Assembly: GCA_947173755.1 (NCBI GenBank)
Contig: CAMWGM010000064.1
Span: forward strand, 1-7,619
Direction: 5' to 3'
Origin: an uncultured Muribaculaceae bacterium
GTDB lineage: Bacteria; Bacteroidota; Bacteroidia; Bacteroidales; Muribaculaceae
Length of the DNA stretch: 7,619 bases
Shown here one piece after another: positions 1 to 6,019 of the stretch. Below the pieces are notes generated by a model, which saw nothing but the letters and a program-made list of their open reading frames with translations, did no database searches and was not told where the DNA came from. Positions within the stretch are counted from its first letter, which is position 1. Every line of letters starts with the position of its first letter. Position numbers and translations under genes: made by a program.

Positions 1-9
1 ATGTTAAAT

Positions 10-18
10 GGGGGGGGG
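10..18. repeat. G9 homopolymer upstream of the blaI-like promoter
   Basis: Nine consecutive G residues lie 6 bp upstream of the -33 TTG of the first promoter, in an otherwise AT-rich stretch. Homopolymer runs of this length can slip during replication and alter promoter strength. Whether this one varies cannot be told from a single sequence. Confidence 0.6.
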
Positions 19-24
19 TAATTC

Positions 25-54
25 TTGAAACTAAAAGAATAGTTTGTATATTTG
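25..54 (+). promoter_or_regulatory. Bacteroidota-type promoter of the repressor/M56 operon
   Basis: A -33 TTG at 25-27 and a -7 TATATTTG at 47-54 (consensus TAnnTTTG) are separated by 19 bp, the spacing known for the primary sigma factor of Bacteroidota. Transcription would start near 59-61, leaving a leader of under 20 nt before the ATG at 78. There is no Shine-Dalgarno sequence in that leader. The two elements bracket one copy of the dyad described separately. Confidence 0.75.
28..45. promoter_or_regulatory. Putative operator 1 (AAACTA-N6-TAGTTT)
   Basis: A perfect 6-bp inverted repeat, AAACTA (28-33) and TAGTTT (40-45), with spacer AAAGAA, lies between the -33 and -7 promoter elements. 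A bound dimer here would block RNA polymerase. The same arms and spacer length recur at 61-77. BlaI-family repressors bind short dyads as dimers and usually control their own operon, so the adjacent BlaI-like protein is the natural candidate ligand. That assignment is inference. Confidence 0.55.
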
Positions 55-60
55 CGGCAT

Positions 61-77
61 AAACTAATCATGTAGTT
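61..77. promoter_or_regulatory. Putative operator 2 (AACTA-N6-TAGTT) next to the start codon
   Basis: AACTA (62-66) and TAGTT (73-77) form a perfect 5-bp inverted repeat around ATCATG. With A61, the left arm is the same AAACTA as in operator 1. The site covers the predicted transcription start and early leader, and its right arm abuts the ATG at 78. The two dyads are 33 bp apart, about three helical turns, so two dimers would sit on the same DNA face. Confidence 0.55.
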
Positions 78-455
78 ATGAGAAAACCGAAACCGAAAGA
101 TCAACTGACCGAACGCGAGGAGGAACTGATGAGACTTCTCTGGCAGAGTGGCCCGATGTATATAACCGGGCTTGTGGAACTTTATCCTGATCCGAAGCCA
201 CACTTCAACACGGTGTCCACCGTGATGCGCCGCCTGGAGCAGAAGGGATTCGTGGCGCACAACGATATAGGTGGTTCCTATCAATTTTATCCCGTGGCCA
301 AGATGGAGGATTTCCGCAGCCGGAGTCTGGGTGATTTTGTCAAGAGTTATTTCAGCGGCAGTTACTTCGGTGCTGTCTCGGCGCTCGTGGAGGAGGAGAA
401 GATTACGGCCGACGAATTGCGCGAACTTCTTGACCTTGTCGAAAAAAAGAAGTAA
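78..455 (+). CDS. BlaI/MecI/CopY-family transcriptional repressor
   Basis: A 125-residue protein of the usual length for Penicillinase_R-type repressors. An N-terminal winged-helix domain spans about residues 10-75: TEREEELMRLLW forms the first helix, HFNTVSTVMRRLEQKGFV (42-59) the recognition helix, and 60-72 the wing. Residues about 78-122 form the helical dimerisation region, with the SYFGAVSAL stretch (95-103) roughly where family members are cleaved on induction; that equivalence is approximate. It should bind its own promoter as a dimer, and two matching dyads lie there. It is followed 16 nt later by an M56 peptidase, the classic repressor/sensor-protease pairing. No beta-lactamase gene is nearby, so the regulon need not concern antibiotics. 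The ATG at 78 is chosen because it fits the family N-terminus and the promoter position. Confidence 0.9.
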   Translation: MRKPKPKDQLTEREEELMRLLWQSGPMYITGLVELYPDPKPHFNTVSTVMRRLEQKGFVAHNDIGGSYQFYPVAKMEDFRSRSLGDFVKSYFSGSYFGAVSALVEEEKITADELRELLDLVEKKK

Positions 456-471
456 AAGGGCTTGAAGGCAG

Positions 472-1992
472 ATGGGGGAGTTTCTTTCATATTCGATTGT
501 CAGCGGTGTGCTTCTTCTGGCGATGTATCTTATCTACAAGATAATGCTCGCCGGTGAGAAACAGTTTGCCTACAACCGCGGCGTGCTGCTCGCTATATAT
601 GCAGTGGCATTTCTGGCTGTGCCTGTCGCGTCGGTTGTCAAGAGCCGGTTGTCGGCTCCGGCTCCCGTCATAATCGAGGCTCCTCTGATATATCTGACTG
701 ACTTTCCGACGACTATCCCGGACAGACCGGTGTGGGGAACCGTGCTGATATGGGTTTTCATGGCCGGAATGATCGTGGTGGCCACAGGCACAGCGGCCAC
801 ATGGATAAGACTCATCAAAGTGATCTCCCGGGGCAGGAAAGAGCGTCGCGGCGACTACACGCTTGTGGTGACCGACGACTGCCGGATCGCTCCATTCAGC
901 TGGATGCATTATATGGTGGTCGGCCGCGCCGACTATGAATCGGGTGCATCGGCAATCATCGCTCACGAGCTCAGCCATATCAACCGCTATCACTGGGTGG
1001 ATCTGCTTGTGGCGCAGGTGGTGGTGATCGTCAACTGGTTTAACCCTGCCGCGTGGCTGATGAGGGAGGAACTGATGCTGATTCATGAGTATCAGGCTGA
1101 TATGGCCGTGATCGAGCAGGGTCATGATGCCCGTCAATATCAGATGTTGTTAATAAAAAAGGCTGTTGGCGCGAGATTCCCGTCACTTGCCAACAGCCTC
1201 AATCATAGTAAACTTAAAAAACGTATCACCATGATGTATCAAAAAAAGCCGGGCAGATGGCGCCGCCTGAAAGCCATCGCCCTTGTGCCGGCATGCTGCG
1301 CGGCACTCTCGCTTACTGCTATTCCGTCGGTAAAGGCTGCGATCGCCACTATCGGTGAGAGCCCGGTCACGACCGACAAAGTTAGCAAAAATTCCACTGA
1401 CAGCCAAACGGATTCGCCTGCGCCTGAATCATTGAAAATCACCGGTACCGGAACCCTCAAGAAAGAGGGTGGCGCGGACGTGAAGGCTAAAACGCCTGAC
1501 GGCAAGGAGGTGTCGGGTGAAGGTGTGACGTTCTATGTGGACGGCGTGAAGATCTCTGAGGAGGAAATGAAGAAGATCTCTCCCGATGAAATCCTGGAAG
1601 TGACTGTCAACAACGGGGACGATCCAACCGTATATATTGTCACACGCAAATCTGTCGGCGAGGTCGTGATGCCTGAAGTGCTTCCGGTCTACAAGGATGG
1701 GCTGCAGACTCTGATGAACGAACTTTCCGAGAACATCGTTTATCCCGCGGAGGCTCACAAGAATAGAGTCGAGGGAAGAGCGGTAGTGGAATTCTATGTG
1801 CTGGCCGACGGGTCGGTGACCGGTGTGCGCATCAAGAAATCGTCGGGTCATGCCGAACTTGACAAGGAGGCCATCAGGGCTGTCAACGGATTGAGGAACG
1901 GATGGAAACCGGGCACGGTGAACGGCAAGCCTGTGAACTGCTCGTTTGTACTTCCGGTGAATTTCAAACTTGAGTCAAAGCGTAAACCATAA
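472..1992 (+). CDS. M56 (BlaR1-like) membrane metallopeptidase with TonB C-terminal domain
   Basis: A 506-residue membrane protein. Predicted helices lie at about 7-27, 37-56, 91-110 and 266-286. The M56 zinc site is intact: HELSH at 165-169 (HExxH) and HEYQAD at 205-210, with E206 the probable third ligand; the family PFSW motif is at 141-144. After the fourth helix comes a low-complexity linker (about 290-345). Next is a segment resembling the plug of TonB-dependent receptors (VDGVKISEEEMKKISPDEI, 356-374, then VTVNNG). Last is a TonB C-terminal fold (about 420-500) with YPAEA, the EGRAVVEFYV strand and the SSGHAELDKEA motif. BlaR1 relatives sense a periplasmic signal and trigger cleavage of the partner repressor. 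Here the penicillin-binding sensor is replaced by the TonB and plug modules, so the ligand is unknown. A GAAGG at 464-468 could act as a weak Shine-Dalgarno sequence. It is likely co-transcribed with the preceding repressor gene. Confidence 0.9.
   Translation: MGEFLSYSIVSGVLLLAMYLIYKIMLAGEKQFAYNRGVLLAIYAVAFLAVPVASVVKSRLSAPAPVIIEAPLIYLTDFPTTIPDRPVWGTVLIWVFMAGMIVVATGTAATWIRLIKVISRGRKERRGDYTLVVTDDCRIAPFSWMHYMVVGRADYESGASAIIAHELSHINRYHWVDLLVAQVVVIVNWFNPAAWLMREELMLIHEYQADMAVIEQGHDARQYQMLLIKKAVGARFPSLANSLNHSKLKKRITMMYQKKPGRWRRLKAIALVPACCAALSLTAIPSVKAAIATIGESPVTTDKVSKNSTDSQTDSPAPESLKITGTGTLKKEGGADVKAKTPDGKEVSGEGVTFYVDGVKISEEEMKKISPDEILEVTVNNGDDPTVYIVTRKSVGEVVMPEVLPVYKDGLQTLMNELSENIVYPAEAHKNRVEGRAVVEFYVLADGSVTGVRIKKSSGHAELDKEAIRAVNGLRNGWKPGTVNGKPVNCSFVLPVNFKLESKRKP
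1161..1198. repeat. 10-bp perfect inverted repeat inside the M56 gene, terminator-like on the - strand
   Basis: GGCTGTTGGC (1161-1170) and GCCAACAGCC (1189-1198) are perfect complements around an 18-nt loop, within codons for the segment just before the conserved LNHSKLKKRITMM motif. Read on the - strand, the hairpin is followed at once by TTTTTT (1155-1160), so it has the form of an intrinsic terminator for antisense transcription. It may be chance, since every base is also coding. Confidence 0.5.
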
Positions 1993-2087
1993 TTCATGAT
2001 TCTGCGGGAATATGCGGGAGTTGTGAATGATGAGAACGTGATACCGGGCCGCTTGTTCCTGCCGATTAACGGATAATCCACAGAGTG

Positions 2088-2150
2088 GCGGAGCGAGAGG
2101 TGGGAAATTACGGAAATTTCACCAATCGAGCCGCTACTTTTTTGTTTTAT
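2088..2150 (+). terminator. Imperfect intrinsic terminator after the M56 gene
   Basis: An interrupted stem pairs GCGG (2088-2091) with CCGC (2131-2134), CGA (2094-2096) with TCG (2126-2128), and GGTGGGA (2099-2105) with TTTCACC (2117-2123, two G-T pairs). TACTTTTTTGTTTT follows. It lies about 95 nt after the M56 stop and just before the next promoter. The rest of 1993-2087 shows no gene. Confidence 0.45.
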
Positions 2151-2155
2151 TAGCA

Positions 2156-2184
2156 TTGAGATGTCGGGGAAATGTGTAAATTTG
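2156..2184 (+). promoter_or_regulatory. Bacteroidota-type promoter of the ROK kinase gene
   Basis: TTG at 2156-2158 and TAAATTTG at 2177-2184 match the TTG / TAnnTTTG consensus with an 18-bp spacer. The sequence after the -7 element (TTTGCGGGATAA) closely resembles that of the first promoter (TTTGCGGCATAA). Transcription should start near 2189-2191, giving a leader of about 50 nt without a Shine-Dalgarno sequence. Confidence 0.7.
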
Positions 2185-2186
2185 CG

Positions 2187-2207
2187 GGATAAGAAACATA
2201 CTTATCC
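2187..2207. promoter_or_regulatory. 7-bp dyad at the transcription start of the ROK kinase gene
   Basis: GGATAAG (2187-2193) and CTTATCC (2201-2207) are perfect inverted arms around AAACATA. A second CTTATC follows after CCA at 2209-2214 and could pair with the same left arm. The position overlaps the predicted start of transcription. It could be an operator or a small 5' hairpin; the sequence does not decide between them. Confidence 0.4.
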
Positions 2208-2239
2208 ACTTATCTTTCCGTTAAACCCTCAAATCCCCC

Positions 2240-3259
2240 ATGATGAATATGAAGCCTTATGTTGTAGGTATCGATATCGGCGGAACCAATACCGTTTTCG
2301 GTATCGTTGACGCACGTGGCGTCGTCATTGCAAGTTCTTCCATCAAGACCCTCAAGCACGCCAATGTAAACGACTACATCGACGAACTTTACACAGCGAT
2401 CACCAATCTGCTTGTGGCTCATGATGCTGTCGACAAGGTGTATGGTATCGGTATCGGCGCCCCGAATGCCAATTATTACACAGGTATGATCGAGAAACTG
2501 GTGAACATCCCCTGGCCCACTCCGCTGCCTCTGGCTCAGATGGTCAGCGAGAAGTTCGGTCTGCCAGTGGCCATCACCAACGATGCCAACGCCGCCGCTA
2601 TCGGCGAGATGACCTACGGTGCGGCGCGCGGTATGAAGAATTTCATCATGATCACCCTCGGAACGGGTGTAGGTTCAGGCATCGTGATCAACGGTCAGTT
2701 GGTCTACGGTTCGGACGGTTTTGCGGGCGAACTGGGTCACGTGATCATGAAGCGCAACAACGGCCGTCTCTGCGGCTGCGGCCGTACGGGCTGTCTCGAG
2801 GCTTACTGTTCGGCCACGGGTGTGGCGCGCACGGCACGCGAATTCCTCGAGATCCGCACCGACGCATCGATCCTGCGCAATATTCCGATCGATCAGATCA
2901 CTTCCAAGGATATCTATGACGCAGCGATGGCCGGGGATCCTCTGGCCAAGGAGATTTTCGAATATACGGGCGAAATCCTCGGCGAGGCATTCGCCGACTT
3001 CACGGTCTTCTCGTCGCCCGAGGCCATCATCATCTTCGGCGGTCTCGCCAAGTCAGGCGAACTGCTTCTGAAGCCGCTTCGCGAGTCGATGGAACGTCAC
3101 ATGATGCCGATGTTCAAAGGCAAGGTGAAAGTGATCCTTTCGGAACTTAAGGAGGCAGATGCCGCCGTGCTCGGCGCAAGTGCACTCGGCTGGGAGGCTA
3201 AGCCTCTCGTGCCGGCTGTGGCTCCTCAGCCTGCTCCTCAGCCCGCAGTAAAGGCTTAA
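2240..3259 (+). CDS. ROK-family sugar kinase, probably glucokinase
   Basis: A 339-residue kinase of the ROK family that would phosphorylate a hexose, most likely glucose, with ATP in the cytoplasm. The phosphate loop is DIGGTN (12-17). The catalytic aspartate is D115 in TNDANAA, and a second nucleotide-site loop is LGTGVGSG (140-147). GELGH (163-167) contributes H167 and, with C178, C180 and C185 of CGCGRTGCLE, forms the ROK zinc site. No N-terminal DNA-binding domain is present, so it is an enzyme rather than a NagC-type repressor. Bacteroidota generally lack sugar PTS systems and depend on such kinases. Residues 322-339 form an unusual Pro/Ala/Val/Gln-rich tail beyond the fold. Start candidates are the ATGs at 2240, 2243 and 2249; the choice changes at most three residues. 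Exact sugar specificity cannot be read from sequence. Confidence 0.88.
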   Translation: MMNMKPYVVGIDIGGTNTVFGIVDARGVVIASSSIKTLKHANVNDYIDELYTAITNLLVAHDAVDKVYGIGIGAPNANYYTGMIEKLVNIPWPTPLPLAQMVSEKFGLPVAITNDANAAAIGEMTYGAARGMKNFIMITLGTGVGSGIVINGQLVYGSDGFAGELGHVIMKRNNGRLCGCGRTGCLEAYCSATGVARTAREFLEIRTDASILRNIPIDQITSKDIYDAAMAGDPLAKEIFEYTGEILGEAFADFTVFSSPEAIIIFGGLAKSGELLLKPLRESMERHMMPMFKGKVKVILSELKEADAAVLGASALGWEAKPLVPAVAPQPAPQPAVKA

Positions 3260-3276
3260 TGAGATTGACGTTATAA

Positions 3277-3315
3277 GAATCAGGGTGTACCGGAGAGACC
3301 GATACACCCTGATTC
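3277..3315. terminator. Inverted repeat between convergent genes, likely bidirectional terminator
   Basis: GAATCAGGGTGTA (3277-3289) and TACACCCTGATTC (3303-3315) form a perfect 13-bp stem. After one C-A mismatch it continues with CGG (3291-3293) pairing with CCG (3299-3301) around an AGAGA loop. It lies 17 nt after the ROK stop and 13 nt after the stop of the opposing gene. Neither side has a strong T-tract, so it may act partly as an RNA 3'-end stabiliser. Confidence 0.6.
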
Positions 3316-3328
3316 CATGAGAGGACAG

Positions 3329-3865
3329 TCAGCGTCTGAGAACCTCGAATCCGAAGAGTCCGCGCTCGAAACTGACCTTTACGGAGTCGCCGGGGTGAGT
3401 TTTCCTGTAACGTTCCACGCGTACCAGCATGGGTCTCCGAGTGCCGTCGGGATGTTCGACGGTGAGGTAATATTCGTTATAGGGTGTTCCGCGGACATAA
3501 CGGTTGCGCCCAACGCGGCGGGAGTGATAGTGAGTCTCCTTGTAACGGTCGACAACGAGCAGTTTTTCCTCGTGGCGGGTTTCGGGGGAGGTGAAGGCGT
3601 AATTGCCGACCATGAAGAGTCCGGCTATGATGCTGCCGGTCACGACGGTGACCAGACATACGTTGAGTACACGGTTGGAGAGGCCGGTGAGCCTCGAGAC
3701 ATGGGGAGCGAGAATGAGTCCGAACACCAGTCCGACGAACACGCAGCCCGAAAGGACCGTGGGGAAGTGGATCATTGTGTAGTTTCTGATGGCGAAAGCC
3801 GCTATCAGGCACAGGGCGGCTATCAGGAGGAGCATGACCCTTATGACGACGATGAATTTTTTCAT
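3329..3865 (-). CDS. Small three-helix membrane protein of unknown function
   Basis: I do not recognise a named family. The 178-residue protein starts MKKFIVVIR and has three strongly hydrophobic segments at about residues 5-27, 34-53 and 68-91. A soluble, Arg/Lys/Tyr/His-rich domain follows (about 95-178) and ends in HPGDSVKVSFERGLFGFEVL, a beta-strand-like ending seen in several Bacteroidales hypothetical membrane proteins. The - strand reading is preferred over the slightly longer + strand frame because it gives clear membrane helices with positive flanks, has a -7-like element just upstream, and leaves the gene divergent from the M48 protease. It converges on the ROK kinase gene. No function is proposed. 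Confidence 0.75.
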   Translation of the reverse strand: MKKFIVVIRVMLLLIAALCLIAAFAIRNYTMIHFPTVLSGCVFVGLVFGLILAPHVSRLTGLSNRVLNVCLVTVVTGSIIAGLFMVGNYAFTSPETRHEEKLLVVDRYKETHYHSRRVGRNRYVRGTPYNEYYLTVEHPDGTRRPMLVRVERYRKTHPGDSVKVSFERGLFGFEVLRR

Positions 3866-3868
3866 GGG

Positions 3869-3901
3869 TTTTGGATGTTACACGCAAAATTACTAATTTT
3901 A
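3869..3901 (+). promoter_or_regulatory. Compact divergent promoter between the membrane protein and M48 genes
   Basis: On the + strand, TTTTG (3869-3873) and TAATTTTA (3894-3901), 20 bp apart, give a plausible promoter for the M48 gene with about 19 nt of leader. On the - strand, 3892-3885 reads TAATTTTG, a full TAnnTTTG match for the membrane-protein gene, though no good -33 element is present. The two -7 elements are the halves of one palindrome, AAAATTA-C-TAATTTT (3886-3900). Confidence 0.45.
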
Positions 3902-3925
3902 CAATAGATTTTTAAAATAATCACT

Positions 3926-4726
3926 ATGAGAAAGTCACTGAAATTATTCCTTTGCATGATTCTGTGCGTTGGTTTCTCTGCCTCCGCTCAGTTCAACCTC
4001 AAGAAGGCTATTGACGGCGGCGCGAAAGCGGTCAAGGCCCTCACTCTGACCGATGAGCAGATGGCTGAATATTGCCGTCAGTCGGTCGACTGGATGGACA
4101 AGCACAATCCCGTGCTTCCCGACGACAATGAGTACACGAAGCGTCTCAACCGTCTGACCGAAGGTATCACCGACGCTGACGGAATTCCCTTGAATTTCAA
4201 GGTCTACGACGTTATCGACGTCAATGCTTTCGCATGTCCCGACGGCAGCGTGAGAGTGTTCTCGTCGCTGATGGACATCATGAGCGATGACGAGCTTCTC
4301 GGCATCATCGGCCATGAGATCGGTCACGTCATGAAGCGCCACAGCAAGAATGCCTTCAAGCAGGAACTCATGACGGGCGCCGTGAAGGATGCTCTGGCTG
4401 CCAGCAACGGCAAGGTTGCCGCTCTGACCGACTCGCAGCTCGGCGATCTCGGTTCGTCGCTGATCGGCGCGAAGTATTCGCAGAAGCAGGAGAAGGAAGC
4501 CGACAATTGCGGCTATGACTTCCTTGTTTCGCAGGGCAAGAATCCCTGGGGCATGGTGATGGCCTTTGAGAAATTCCAGAAAATGGAAGGGGAGAGCGGT
4601 GGAAAATCGAGTTACGTCAGCAAGATGTTCTCGTCTCACCCCGAGACCAAGGCCCGCATCGAGGCTATGACCAAGCGCTGCCAGCAGGATGGTATCCCCC
4701 GTCCGCAGGAGGCAGAGACAAAGTGA
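3926..4726 (+). CDS. Secreted M48-family zinc metalloprotease (LoiP/YggG-like)
   Basis: A 266-residue protein with a signal peptide (basic MRKSLK, hydrophobic core, SASA-Q site near residue 21), probably cut by signal peptidase I. The cysteines at 10 and 14 do not sit in a good lipobox. The M48 core is complete: VNAFACPDGSVRVFSSLM (99-116), HEIGH at 130-134 with zinc ligands H130 and H134, and ExEAD at 189-193 with E189 the likely third ligand. FSSHPETKARI (235-245) carries the conserved histidine seen in periplasmic M48 proteases such as BepA and LoiP. It probably degrades or matures envelope proteins in the periplasm. No TPR domain follows, so it is the short form. It ends in tandem in-frame stops, TGA TAG, and is monocistronic, with a strong terminator downstream. 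Confidence 0.88.
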   Translation: MRKSLKLFLCMILCVGFSASAQFNLKKAIDGGAKAVKALTLTDEQMAEYCRQSVDWMDKHNPVLPDDNEYTKRLNRLTEGITDADGIPLNFKVYDVIDVNAFACPDGSVRVFSSLMDIMSDDELLGIIGHEIGHVMKRHSKNAFKQELMTGAVKDALAASNGKVAALTDSQLGDLGSSLIGAKYSQKQEKEADNCGYDFLVSQGKNPWGMVMAFEKFQKMEGESGGKSSYVSKMFSSHPETKARIEAMTKRCQQDGIPRPQEAETK

Positions 4727-4744
4727 TAGACTGCAAGTCAGCAC

Positions 4745-4790
4745 AAAAAATTCAGGATGCATCCGCAAAGGGTGCATCCTGAATTTTTTT
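4745..4790. terminator. Strong bidirectional intrinsic terminator between the M48 gene and prfB
   Basis: Seventeen perfect pairs join 4745-4761 (AAAAAATTCAGGATGCA) to 4773-4789. TCC/GGG pairs then close a GCAAA loop (4765-4769). The A-run on one side and the T-run on the other give a U-tract in both directions, fitting the convergent genes. It lies 18 nt after the M48 stop and 25 nt after the prfB stop. Confidence 0.93.
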
Positions 4791-4815
4791 GTCTCTGAAC
4801 CGGACGTGAGGCGGA

Positions 4816-5937
<1,122 letters not shown>

Positions 5938-5954
5938 GAGGTGAAAAGAGTATC

Positions 5955-5984
5955 AAAAATCCCCGGCCGCGCGTGCGGCCGGGG
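5955..5984 (-). terminator. Intrinsic terminator of rpsA
   Basis: On the - strand a perfect 10-bp GC stem, CCCCGGCCGC/GCGGCCGGGG (5984-5975 and 5970-5961), with a 4-nt loop is followed by ATTTTTG. It lies 35 nt after the rpsA stop and 17 nt before the prfB ATG. Confidence 0.9.
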
Positions 5985-6019
5985 AGGAAAGTCAGATTTT
6001 CAGAGAGCCGCTTTCAGAA

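Noticed and set aside
78..1992. A beta-lactam resistance operon
   Set aside because: The repressor and M56 protease resemble BlaI/BlaR1, but there is no penicillin-binding sensor domain and no beta-lactamase gene in the window.
2074..2210. Two near-DnaA boxes, TAATCCACA (2074-2082) and TTATCCACT (2202-2210)
   Set aside because: Each has one mismatch to TTATCCACA, they are 128 bp apart, and there is no cluster, AT-rich unwinding element or dnaA gene. Chance is sufficient.
3317..3907. A 196-residue + strand open frame covering the membrane-protein gene
   Set aside because: It is slightly longer than the - strand gene but has no family features, an acidic shadow-like composition and no promoter. 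The - strand frame has clear transmembrane helices and a -7 element upstream.
5954..5961. GATTTTTG on the - strand as a -7 element for prfB
   Set aside because: It is one base off TAnnTTTG, consists of the terminator U-tract, and its -33 position would fall inside the GC hairpin with no TTG at the right spacing.
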